A stretch of DNA of 29,745 nucleotides, from IMG/VR virus record IMGVR_UViG_3300002144_000846, positions 1-29,745 of that record, one strand, 5' to 3'. The position numbers were made by a program, and so were the translations under genes. Origin of the DNA: a virus. Below the pieces are notes generated by a model, which was not told where the DNA came from, made no database searches, and was given only the letters and a program-made list of their open reading frames with translations. Positions within the stretch are counted from its first letter, which is position 1; each line of letters starts with the position of its first letter. Shown in pieces: positions 6,543-14,251 of the stretch.

Positions 6543-8258
6543 TTAACCATCACAACTTAAGCAATCTTCACTTGTTCTAGAACCTAAATCACCTTTAATC
6601 ACACTGTCAGTTCTTAAATAATAAAGGGTTTTAATACCTAATTTATGTGCTTCCATGTGAACTTGATTTATCCATTTAGGAGAATCTGTTGGGTCAAAAG
6701 CAACGTTTAAGGATTGGGTCTGGTCAATATATTTTTGACGAATAGCTGCCTGTTGAACTAATGCTAATTGGTTGATTTCAGGGAAAGTTAAGAATATTTC
6801 TTTTTCATCTTCTGTTATAATATCATTAGATAAATTAGCTACTGATCCATTATCAACTAATATCTGATCCCACACCTTATCTTGGTTTTTGCCTTTACTA
6901 ATTAATAGTTTTTCAAGTTCTGGGTTTCTAACAATAAATGTTCCCTTAGCACCATTAAATACATAAACATTAGCTGGTTGTGGTTCAATTCCAGCTGAGC
7001 AATTATTAATACGAGAATTTGATACTGTAGGGGCAACGGCCATTACGTGAGTATTTCTCATTCCTGTTCCTTTACACCATAAAGGTTCGCCATATTCTAA
7101 AGCCATTTGCCTAGAGGCTGCTTCAGCCTTTTGTCTAATATCACTAAAGATAGTATGAGTCCAAGCTGTTGATGCTAGTGAGTTAAATGGTAGGCCTTTT
7201 TGTTGAAGGAATGTATGCCACCCCATTACACCTAAACCTAATGCTCTCCCTTTTTTAGCTGATCTATGTGAGCGTTCCATTGATTCTTTACCATTAGTTT
7301 TAACGATAAATTCTTCCATTACCCCATCTAGGAAATAAGTAGCCATTTCAACTACATCTGTATTTTTCCACTCATCATACTTAGCTAAGTTTAATGAGGA
7401 TAAACAACAAATAAACGAATGTTCCTCATCTGTATGTAAAGTGATTTCAGAACAAATATTAGTCATACTAACATTTAAATTATTCATTCTATATGCTAGA
7501 GGATTATCTTTATTAACGTTATCCTTAAACATTATATATGGTTCCCCGGTTTCTACACGTGATTTAAGTATTTCAAGCCATGTTGACATAGCTGCGCTGT
7601 CACGATCTTGTAGGCGCTTCATAAACGCATCATCTACAACAACGCATTGGTGTAAATTTAAACATTGTCTGTTAGGGTCACCTTTAGGTCTACGAATTTG
7701 TAAAAATTCCTTAATGTCCTTATGGTTGATATCTAGATTTACAGATGCTGCTCCTCTACGAACTGAACCTTGGTTAGTTGCTACAATAGTCGAATCATAA
7801 ATTTTAGCCCAAGGAACTATTCCTTCACTCTGTCCGTTTCCGGTAATACTTGATCCTCTTCCTCTAATTCGACTAAGGGATATTCCCACGCCTCCCCCAT
7901 AGGAAGTAAGTCGCATAAGCTCTGCGTTAGTAAGCCCAATACCACGTATCGAATCCGGAGTATCAATGCCAAAACAACTAATAGGCAAACCCCTATCAGT
8001 ACCTGTATTACTGAGAACAGGGCTAGCGAGACCAATCCATCCATTCCAAATGTATTTAAAAAATTTATTTGCTAAATCAGGACGATTTAATCTATCGGCC
8101 ACAGCATTAGCGACGCGTCTATACGCTTTTCGGGGAGTTTCCCCAGGTATTAAGTAACCTTTTGAAATTGTTGATAATGCTACATCATCAAAAAATTCAG
8201 GGTAATCTTTACCTCTCTCCCATTGGGAGTAATCTTCTACTAAACTATTATTATCCAT
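6543..8258 (-). CDS. nrdA: Class I ribonucleotide reductase, large (alpha) subunit
   Basis: A 571-residue catalytic subunit that reduces ribonucleotides to deoxyribonucleotides for phage DNA synthesis. The expected active-site residues are present: Cys95 (PISCFG), N267-x-C269-x-E271 (NICSE), Cys284 (ICCLSSLNL), the radical-transfer pair Tyr546-Tyr547 (LYYLRT), and the C-terminal redox pair Cys566/Cys569 (DCLSC). The N-terminus begins directly in the barrel-associated helices. There is no ATP-cone, so the overall dATP activity switch is missing, and the protein is clearly shorter than the roughly 750 residues of E. coli NrdA. It starts 2 bases after the nrdB stop, and the unit ends at the terminator at 6449-6472. 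Confidence 0.95.
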   Translation of the reverse strand: MDNNSLVEDYSQWERGKDYPEFFDDVALSTISKGYLIPGETPRKAYRRVANAVADRLNRPDLANKFFKYIWNGWIGLASPVLSNTGTDRGLPISCFGIDTPDSIRGIGLTNAELMRLTSYGGGVGISLSRIRGRGSSITGNGQSEGIVPWAKIYDSTIVATNQGSVRRGAASVNLDINHKDIKEFLQIRRPKGDPNRQCLNLHQCVVVDDAFMKRLQDRDSAAMSTWLEILKSRVETGEPYIMFKDNVNKDNPLAYRMNNLNVSMTNICSEITLHTDEEHSFICCLSSLNLAKYDEWKNTDVVEMATYFLDGVMEEFIVKTNGKESMERSHRSAKKGRALGLGVMGWHTFLQQKGLPFNSLASTAWTHTIFSDIRQKAEAASRQMALEYGEPLWCKGTGMRNTHVMAVAPTVSNSRINNCSAGIEPQPANVYVFNGAKGTFIVRNPELEKLLISKGKNQDKVWDQILVDNGSVANLSNDIITEDEKEIFLTFPEINQLALVQQAAIRQKYIDQTQSLNVAFDPTDSPKWINQVHMEAHKLGIKTLYYLRTDSVIKGDLGSRTSEDCLSCDG

Positions 8259-8260
8259 AA

Positions 8261-9247
8261 TTAAAATATACTTTCATCCCAACTCATATTTCCTTTAGAG
8301 TAGTTGGTTACTCGGTTTGCAAAAAAGTCTGTGTGTTGTTTACCCCCTGATAAATGGTCAAACCATTTCATTCTTTCAACAGCTGTTAAATCAATATCCG
8401 TAATAATTCCTTTATAACCTAAATCACCTAATTTAGTATTAATTCTATTTTTAATAAAATTTTCTAAATCATATTGTGAGCATCCCTCTAAATCACCTAA
8501 CTCATAACACTTTCTAATAAAATCCAATTCAAGTTGTAATGATAATAAAGCAGCTTCATTTATTGATGCTTCAAGTTCTGGAGTTTTGAGTTCAGGATTC
8601 TCTTCGATAAGTGTTCTAAATAACCAGCATCCGGCTTCGGAGTGTAATGATTCATCTCTAATAGACCATTCAACAATTTGACCCACTCCCTTAAGCTTGT
8701 TTCGCATCTTAAAAGATAAGAGGACGGCGAAGGAAGAGAATAAATTAACTCCCTCGGTAAATGCTGAGAATATAGCGAGTGATTTAGCAATTTCATGAGG
8801 ATCTTTTTCACCATTAAAACTATCCCTAACAGTAGTAAGATTTTCAATTTTAGCCATTGTAGCCTCATCTTCCATAAATTCATCGAAATTTTCAAGACCA
8901 AGTGTTTCATTTAATAGTGAATATGCTTCGGCGTGGATTGTTTCAAATGCACCAAATGTTGTAGCCATCATGATAACTTCTGGTTTTCTAAACCATTTAG
9001 TAACTAGTTGTGTCCAATAATCATTTACAACTGTTTCTGTTTGAGCAAAACCTTTTAGGATTGAACCTATAATGTTTTTTTCTGTTTCATTTAGATTTGA
9101 ATTCCAATCATTCAAATCAGACATCATTGGTACTTCTGTATGTAACCAATGAGCTTGTTGTTGTTTTAACCAATAATCTGCAGCCTCTTGATATTCAAAG
9201 GGTTTATAGACAACTCGTTCCTGCAATAGATTTTTTTTCTTCGCCAT
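8261..9247 (-). CDS. nrdB: Class I ribonucleotide reductase, small (beta) subunit
   Basis: A 328-residue ferritin-like radical-generating subunit. Metal ligands are visible as Glu71, Glu102, His105, Glu165, Glu199 and His202 (RDESLH). Tyr109 sits in E-x-x-H-x-x-x-Y, the position of the stable tyrosyl radical in class Ia/Ib. The first ligand, 31 residues before E-x-x-H as in E. coli, is Glu71 rather than Asp. The C-terminal tail (SWDESIF) should dock to NrdA. It is placed 19 bases after the helicase gene and directly before nrdA, so the replisome and nucleotide supply are transcribed together. There are no Shine-Dalgarno bases, only an A-rich leader. Confidence 0.95.
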   Translation of the reverse strand: MAKKKNLLQERVVYKPFEYQEAADYWLKQQQAHWLHTEVPMMSDLNDWNSNLNETEKNIIGSILKGFAQTETVVNDYWTQLVTKWFRKPEVIMMATTFGAFETIHAEAYSLLNETLGLENFDEFMEDEATMAKIENLTTVRDSFNGEKDPHEIAKSLAIFSAFTEGVNLFSSFAVLLSFKMRNKLKGVGQIVEWSIRDESLHSEAGCWLFRTLIEENPELKTPELEASINEAALLSLQLELDFIRKCYELGDLEGCSQYDLENFIKNRINTKLGDLGYKGIITDIDLTAVERMKWFDHLSGGKQHTDFFANRVTNYSKGNMSWDESIF

Positions 9248-9266
9248 TTTTAATTTTTGTATTTTA

Positions 9267-10631
9267 TTAGGAATTTAACTCAAAAAACTTATTAGATAAC
9301 ATCTTTTTATCAAATGTATCTACACCACCATAGCTATTAGATTGGTTAGTTGGTTCATCAGGTTCATAATCGTCTTCATTATAATCATGAACTTCAAAAT
9401 GGCCTGTAGATGTATCTGCTTTTACCCCGAATGTTAAACCATCCATACCATATCTATTCTTCATAATGTGAAATCTCCCTGTTCCATTTACCTTATCTTT
9501 AGCTTTTCTTGAAAGAGACATACAGAAATCAGTAATCATAATTTTATCATATGATCCTGCTGCTTTATCCCCTTCGATAACATCATCTTTTGCACCCGCT
9601 CTATTCACTTGTGAGACTGACCAAATAGGTATGTCTAGTTCACGAGCAAGTCCTTTGGTACTAGTATAAATATCATCTATTTCTCCTTTACGATCTGCTG
9701 TTCGTTTTTTTGTTGAAAGAAGATCAACATAATCAATTATAACTAAATCTGGTTTAACTCCCAAATCAGTAACCTTTCTAATATGTGACTCTATTGTACC
9801 AATAGTTGCACGTCCTGTAGGAAATTCTTTAATGATTAATTCACCTGGTAATTCTGGAAGTATTTCTTCAATTTTTTCTCTATTTTTAAGAATAGTATCT
9901 ACTGGGATATTTGAGAAGAAAGCATCATATCTACGACCAACATATGCTTCACCTAATTCTAAAGTATAATGTAAAACATTAAATCCTAATTTAACAGCAT
10001 GACCTCCAACTGCTACTAATGACCAAGATTTACCACCTCCAGGATTACCAAATATAAGACCAAAATCTCCATTTCCGAGACCCCCTTGAAGTATATCATT
10101 AACCCTCCCCCATGGGGTTGGTAAAACAGTTCTTGCATCTTCTCTAAAACGAGATTCAATATCTTTATTATATTCATGTCCTACATTTTTATCTTGACCT
10201 GCTTTTAAGGCGGATTCTACTAAGTATTTAATACCATCAAAATCCCCAGCTTTAAGTAAATCTACACTATTTAATAATGCTTTTTTTAATTGTTGATTTT
10301 TACAAAATTTAGAAAATTCTTCTCTAACATATTCTAAATCTTCATCTGAGGCCTGATACGCAGCTTTTAATTGTTCTTTAATTGATAGAGCAAGTACATC
10401 ATTATCAATACGCTTCATTTCAATCTTTAAGACATCCATGGAAGGAGTTGTATGGTACTTATCGTAATAGTTTAATATTTCTTTAATTATCCATTTTTGG
10501 GCTTGATTATCCCAATATTCTTCACTAATAATATCATGAATATTTGTAAGATATTCTTTATGGGTGAGTAAAGCTGATATTACCTTAATTTGGAAGGTAG
10601 GACCATACTGATTTAAGTTTACTAATGTCAT
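9267..10631 (-). CDS. Replicative DNA helicase, DnaB/gp41-like
   Basis: A 454-residue hexameric helicase for 5'-3' unwinding at the fork. The N-terminal helical domain (about 1-150) is followed by a RecA-type ATPase. Walker A is GNPGGGKS (195-202), Walker B is IIDYVDLL (298-305, Asp300), and a later motif WSVSQVNRAG matches DnaB motif H4 with its Gln/Asn sensor. The start MTLVNLNQYGPTFQ, 15 bases after the exonuclease stop, is preceded by an A/T-only leader. The C-terminal acidic region (DYNEDDYEPDEP) and tail may bind a primase or loader; no primase is in this window. It is one of the clearest assignments here. Confidence 0.94.
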   Translation of the reverse strand: MTLVNLNQYGPTFQIKVISALLTHKEYLTNIHDIISEEYWDNQAQKWIIKEILNYYDKYHTTPSMDVLKIEMKRIDNDVLALSIKEQLKAAYQASDEDLEYVREEFSKFCKNQQLKKALLNSVDLLKAGDFDGIKYLVESALKAGQDKNVGHEYNKDIESRFREDARTVLPTPWGRVNDILQGGLGNGDFGLIFGNPGGGKSWSLVAVGGHAVKLGFNVLHYTLELGEAYVGRRYDAFFSNIPVDTILKNREKIEEILPELPGELIIKEFPTGRATIGTIESHIRKVTDLGVKPDLVIIDYVDLLSTKKRTADRKGEIDDIYTSTKGLARELDIPIWSVSQVNRAGAKDDVIEGDKAAGSYDKIMITDFCMSLSRKAKDKVNGTGRFHIMKNRYGMDGLTFGVKADTSTGHFEVHDYNEDDYEPDEPTNQSNSYGGVDTFDKKMLSNKFFELNS

Positions 10632-10646
10632 AACTTTTATTTATTT

Positions 10647-11576
10647 TTATTTTATTTGTAAGGATTCAAAACAATCTTTTACCCAAAAATCTAGATTTCT
10701 AATTATTCCACCTAATTGATCCTGATTATACATTGATATGAATTGATCGGGAAGATACAAAATATCTTTGGATTTAACAACCGAATTTAAATATTTTTCA
10801 TCATTTTTATCAATCATAGGTTTAGATAAATCCATAATTTTAAAATTTGTTTCTATAGATGAAAAATTTTGAAGTATTCGGGCGTATATTACATTTTCTT
10901 TAAATTTCTCTTCACATATTTTATAGATATCATCTAAAGTTAAATCACGCTCACTTAATTCAGGAAATAGTTTATATAATTTTTTAGGTCCTAATCCTTT
11001 AATACCCGCAACCTTGTCAGAATTGTCTCCCATTAAGGTTTTGTATAAAATGAAATTATTGGGGGACATTTTGAATTTTTCAATAACTGTATCTACTGTA
11101 TAGTATTCTTTTTCCATAGGGCGGTATACAATTACATTTTCATTTATTAATTGTAAGAAATCCTTATCTGAAGATACTATGAATACTTTATCTTCTTTCT
11201 TTTGAGGAATTACATCACTTAAATAAGCGATAATATCATCAGCTTCAACTTTATCTAATGTTACTACTTTAACTGGTAGTGTTTTTAAATATTGGATAAT
11301 ACGAACCATTTGGTCTATTTTAGCATCATCTTCATCATCTTTATCATCAAAAGCATCCCAATTTGTAATACGTTGTAAATCTCTTCCAGATTTATATTCA
11401 GGGAGGAGGTTTTTTCTATTATTAGAAGAACCTGCCCCATCAAATATTACATAAACTTGAGTTGGTTGCATTTGACGTATCATCGCTCCTAAGGAACGAA
11501 AAAAACCACCTAAACCCCCAATATGTACCCCATCAGGATTAACCATATTAAGTATTGCGGGAACGAAAAAAACCAC
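10647..11576 (-). CDS. 5'-3' exonuclease / flap endonuclease (T4 RNase H-like), C-terminal part of a gene split by a tandem duplication
   Basis: The frame carries most of a FEN-family nuclease that removes RNA primers and 5' flaps. After a junk start (MVFFVPA, read across the repeat junction) come VIFDG and YKSGRD, then VEADDIIAY, SSDKDFLQL and MGDNSDKVAGIKGLGPKK (acidic metal-binding motifs plus the helix-hairpin-helix). The true N-terminus with the first catalytic Asp (LMIDGLNLFFR) lies in another frame at 11548-11742. The two parts are separated by a 67-bp tandem repeat. Deleting one copy gives a continuous protein of about 342 residues, so the native gene is 10647-11742. The helicase follows 15 bases after its stop. 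Confidence 0.88.
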   Translation of the reverse strand: MVFFVPAILNMVNPDGVHIGGLGGFFRSLGAMIRQMQPTQVYVIFDGAGSSNNRKNLLPEYKSGRDLQRITNWDAFDDKDDEDDAKIDQMVRIIQYLKTLPVKVVTLDKVEADDIIAYLSDVIPQKKEDKVFIVSSDKDFLQLINENVIVYRPMEKEYYTVDTVIEKFKMSPNNFILYKTLMGDNSDKVAGIKGLGPKKLYKLFPELSERDLTLDDIYKICEEKFKENVIYARILQNFSSIETNFKIMDLSKPMIDKNDEKYLNSVVKSKDILYLPDQFISMYNQDQLGGIIRNLDFWVKDCFESLQIK

Positions 11577-11625
11577 CTAAACCTCCAATATGTACTCCAT
11601 CAGGATTAACCATATTAAGTATTGC
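11493..11625. repeat. 67-bp tandem direct duplication inside the exonuclease gene
   Basis: Copy A, 11493-11558, and copy B, 11560-11625, are 66 bases each with a period of 67. By eye they differ at two positions, both C in copy A and T in copy B, and both are third-codon synonymous changes in Gly codons. Because 67 is not a multiple of 3, the duplication shifts the reading frame. Confidence 0.95.
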
Positions 11626-11742
11626 AAAATTTCTAAAAAATAGATTTAACCCATCTATCATTAGTATTCTTTCTCCTTCTACAGTCTCTTCTCCTTGCTC
11701 ATCCATGTTATTGAGGAGCTTAAGTAAATCTTTTTGTTTCAT
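11548..11742 (-). CDS. 5'-3' exonuclease / RNase H-like, N-terminal fragment of the split gene
   Basis: A 64-residue frame that holds the real start (MKQKDLLKLL) and the first catalytic strand ILMIDGLNLFFR (Asp30 in DGLN), typical of the PIN/FEN nuclease N-terminus. After GGLGGFFRS it runs out of frame into the repeated segment and stops three codons later. The remaining protein is in the frame 10647-11576. An early/middle-type promoter lies 20 bases upstream, within the terminator of the uvsX transcript. As written the gene could not give an active nuclease without a frameshift or repeat contraction. Confidence 0.85.
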   Translation of the reverse strand: MKQKDLLKLLNNMDEQGEETVEGERILMIDGLNLFFRNFAILNMVNPDGVHIGGLGGFFRSRNT

Positions 11743-11756
11743 GTGTATTTTATTAT

Positions 11757-11781
11757 GGGGGGAATATACGAAATTCCCCCC
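11757..11781 (-). terminator. Intrinsic terminator after uvsX, overlapping a promoter
   Basis: A 9-bp perfect stem GGGGGGAAT/ATTCCCCCC (11757-11765 with 11773-11781) has a 7-base loop. On the minus strand it is followed by ATAATAAAA. The hairpin's loop and one arm contain the promoter core TTCGTATATT for the next gene. Confidence 0.78.
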
Positions 11782-11791
11782 GGATAACCTA
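11763..11791 (-). promoter_or_regulatory. Early/middle-type promoter (copy 2) for the exonuclease-helicase-nrdB-nrdA unit
   Basis: The core TTCGTATATT at 11772-11763 (minus strand) has GG at 11789-11788, 15 bases upstream, in the context TTAGG. It is 20 bases upstream of the exonuclease ATG at 11742 and lies inside the terminator hairpin of the preceding gene. Confidence 0.65.
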
Positions 11792-11795
11792 ATCT

Positions 11796-12872
11796 TTATT
11801 TGGGTTCATCTGTATGAGACATGATGTCAGTATATGCTTCATCTTCTTCAGCAATTATAAAATCTCCACCACCTAGAATTTTAGTCCAAGCCTCTTTGTG
11901 TTCCTCTTTATAATCCTTTAAAGCTTTATCATCATCTAAGATAAAACCATGAGGTGTCATAACAATTTTACCTCTAGTAGTAACTCCATTAATGTGGTTT
12001 TTGTCAATTTGTAGATTAGTACGCTTTGCAAATTCTACCTGCTTACCATCTTTAATTGCTTTGATTTTAGAGGTTCCGGCTGACATTACATTACCAAATG
12101 TTACTACAAATGTTGAATCAAACCACATAGCATATCCACCCTTATTCATTAGTTTGGGTTGCCCCATAGGTGATTCTGCTTTTAATGTCCATACTTTATT
12201 AATACAAACTAATGTATTTGTGTAAGGATTACTCTCTTTACGAGACATTACTATGCGTTGATTAACGTTATTTCCAAATTGAGTTGACATTGCGCCGGCG
12301 TTCCACTCGTTGTTGTTTTTATTGGATTTTAACGACATTTCACATGGGACTGACCCAATTGAATCCCAACAGAACATCAAGTCATAAGGTAAATTACCAC
12401 TTTTCTGTTCATCCAGTAAATCTAGAATAAAACCTGCTACATCTTCAATTGAGTTAATAGTTTCTCTATCTACATAAATAAAATTACCATTATAATCTAC
12501 AATTTCACCCGTTTCTTTATCAACAACTTCATTAACTTCTAACCCCATCATTCTAGCATGTTCCCAGGACCACTTCATTTCTGTAATGATGAATACTGGT
12601 AAAATACCTCGTTTTTGGGCTGATACAGCTCCTTCAATCATTGCTGTTGTCTTACCTGTATCTGAATGACCACGAAGTAGTACAATATGCCCCATAGGGA
12701 TACCAGGTACAGAAGTTATCTCTTGATAAGCTTCTGATAGTGGTATCCATGATTGTTCTTTAAATTTTGCTTTAGAAGATAGTCCTTTCTTAGTTTTAAA
12801 GCCATCTAAATTGAAATTTGCTTTAATTTCTGAGGAGACTGCCTCCGATAGTGATTTTTTAGGTCTTGCCAT
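11796..12872 (-). CDS. uvsX: UvsX/RecA-family recombinase
   Basis: A 358-residue strand-exchange ATPase that acts with the SSB in recombination-dependent replication and repair. Walker A is GHSDTGKT (68-75). Glu98 (ITEMKW) is in the position of the RecA catalytic Glu, and Walker B ends at Asp170 (MFCWDSIG). The region MSTQFGNNVNQR and the GGYAMWFDSTF segment fit the L1/L2 DNA-binding loop area of RecA-like cores. The N-terminus is basic and Lys/Ser-rich, and the C-terminus is acidic (AEEDEAYTDIM), as in UvsX. It starts 9 bases after the SSB gene, so the two partner proteins are co-transcribed; a terminator follows its stop. Confidence 0.92.
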   Translation of the reverse strand: MARPKKSLSEAVSSEIKANFNLDGFKTKKGLSSKAKFKEQSWIPLSEAYQEITSVPGIPMGHIVLLRGHSDTGKTTAMIEGAVSAQKRGILPVFIITEMKWSWEHARMMGLEVNEVVDKETGEIVDYNGNFIYVDRETINSIEDVAGFILDLLDEQKSGNLPYDLMFCWDSIGSVPCEMSLKSNKNNNEWNAGAMSTQFGNNVNQRIVMSRKESNPYTNTLVCINKVWTLKAESPMGQPKLMNKGGYAMWFDSTFVVTFGNVMSAGTSKIKAIKDGKQVEFAKRTNLQIDKNHINGVTTRGKIVMTPHGFILDDDKALKDYKEEHKEAWTKILGGGDFIIAEEDEAYTDIMSHTDEPK

Positions 12873-12881
12873 ATTTATTTT

Positions 12882-13715
12882 TTAAAAAGGTAAATCGTCG
12901 GTTTTCTCATCATCATCAAATAGTGAATCGAATTTATCACTAGTTGATTGTTTAGGTTTTGCACTCAAAGAATAATTTGATTTTGGAGTACTTTTAACAT
13001 CATTATCAAAGGCAACCTCAGGTTCAGAAGTGATTTCTTCATCATCTTCAGGAGTTAACCACTCTTGTAGTGCTAATTTCATTTCATCATAGCTTAATGG
13101 TTTAAAGACTTTTTTAGGATCAACTTGATCTTCTAAAAATTTCTCAATTTCATCACTACTTTCAGATAATGGGGATGTTTTCATAGATGGACCTAATGTC
13201 GTACGGTTATAAGGAGTACCTGTAGATTCAGGACCAACCGTATTTAACTTAATGTCACGACCTTGAGAAAAATCAGTAAAATCACCTACTTCTTCATCAG
13301 CAGCTAATTGTAGAAATGCTTCGTAAATTTCTTTACCAAATTGCCACAATTTTACTCCTTCGCTTTCTTCACCACGTACAACTACAGGTGCAAATATACG
13401 AGTTTTAGCATCTAACTTTTTTGCTAATCTCCAATTTTCCTTGTCATTACTTTGACGTAGTTGTTTAGCAAACTCCATAATTGGGTCTTTTTCTCCCCAA
13501 TTAGTAGGTGATGCCATTACCTTTTTACTACCAATACCATAGTAAAATTTCATTTCAGTAAATGGGTTTTCTTTATTGTACTTAAAAGGTACAACTCTAA
13601 CTGTTTGTTTACCTACTGAGGGCTTCCAAAACATGTTTTTACCTCCCCCAGAACTCTGGTTTGATGAGGATTTTTGCATCTGATTAAGACGCTGTTTGAT
13701 TACATTCAAATCCAT
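12882..13715 (-). CDS. Single-stranded DNA-binding protein, gp32-like, without the zinc site
   Basis: A 277-residue protein that coats ssDNA and organises the replisome. The N-terminus, a short basic helix followed by a Ser/Gly/Asn linker, matches the cooperative B-region of gp32-type SSBs. Next is an OB-fold opening FWKPSVGKQTVRVVPF with aromatic residues (MKFYYGIG). The protein contains no cysteine at all, so the T4 gp32 zinc-binding His-Cys3 subdomain is absent. The C-terminal 80 residues are acidic and end DDEKTDDLPF, a tip like that of bacterial SSBs (DD-[IL]-PF) that recruits partner proteins. An early/middle promoter lies 35 bases upstream, and uvsX follows after 9 bases. Confidence 0.85.
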   Translation of the reverse strand: MDLNVIKQRLNQMQKSSSNQSSGGGKNMFWKPSVGKQTVRVVPFKYNKENPFTEMKFYYGIGSKKVMASPTNWGEKDPIMEFAKQLRQSNDKENWRLAKKLDAKTRIFAPVVVRGEESEGVKLWQFGKEIYEAFLQLAADEEVGDFTDFSQGRDIKLNTVGPESTGTPYNRTTLGPSMKTSPLSESSDEIEKFLEDQVDPKKVFKPLSYDEMKLALQEWLTPEDDEEITSEPEVAFDNDVKSTPKSNYSLSAKPKQSTSDKFDSLFDDDEKTDDLPF

Positions 13716-13750
13716 AATATAACTTATTTTTATTTATTTATTAATAACTC

Positions 13751-13780
13751 AATATACGAACAATAATTGGCGATGCCAAA
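13751..13780 (-). promoter_or_regulatory. Early/middle-type promoter (copy 3) for SSB-uvsX
   Basis: The core TTCGTATATT at 13760-13751 has GG at 13777-13776 in the context TTTGG. TTTG followed 20 bases later by TATATTGA is the best fit in the window to the Bacteroidota -33/-7 promoter form. It lies 35 bases upstream of the SSB start. Confidence 0.7.
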
Positions 13781-14251
13781 TTATACTTCGATAATTTTAA
13801 AAATCTTTGTATTTAGTTGTTTTAACTCATTATGCTGAGTAAGAAGAATACAGTTTCTATAATGCTGCCAATCAATTCTAAATTTAGAATCTACAACACC
13901 ACCATTTAACCCTTTAATTACTTCATTCAGGGCATTAATAGTGTATAATGTATTAGAGTCTTTTTTACGATGTACTAATATTGTGTTGTCTGGAATTGAA
14001 TTTATATTTCCTTGGTCCACATTATAAGTAACAACATATTCGTCATTACTCTTAACATGAAGAACAAACATCTTATTATACATTATCTTGTACTTAGAAG
14101 TAAGATTCTCAATTAAAGAATCTAAATCCTCTAAGGTTGTAAAGGTGCAAAAAAGTTTATTATTCAAATCGTTAATGTTTAGAGGAGTAGCAAAATCATA
14201 CTGTCCCGTATACATATAACTATTATTCTGTAAAATCGTAGGTATCTCCAT
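13781..14251 (-). CDS. Hypothetical protein downstream of DNA polymerase
   Basis: A 156-residue protein of mixed alpha/beta pattern with aromatic-rich N-terminus (SYMYTGQYDFATPL) and no signal peptide, membrane segment or recognised motif. From the ATG at 14251 it overlaps the polymerase by 29 bases; an in-frame ATG at 14215 would avoid this and start 8 bases after the polymerase stop, so either start is possible. A copy of the early/middle promoter motif lies inside the polymerase gene, 155 bases upstream of 14251. It may be a replication accessory factor judging only by its position between polymerase and SSB. Confidence 0.65.
   Translation of the reverse strand: MEIPTILQNNSYMYTGQYDFATPLNINDLNNKLFCTFTTLEDLDSLIENLTSKYKIMYNKMFVLHVKSNDEYVVTYNVDQGNINSIPDNTILVHRKKDSNTLYTINALNEVIKGLNGGVVDSKFRIDWQHYRNCILLTQHNELKQLNTKIFKIIEV

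Noticed and set aside
7817-8044. A 75-residue hydrophobic minus-strand frame inside nrdA
   Set aside because: It overlaps conserved nrdA active-site coding in another frame and has no start signal; it is a shadow.
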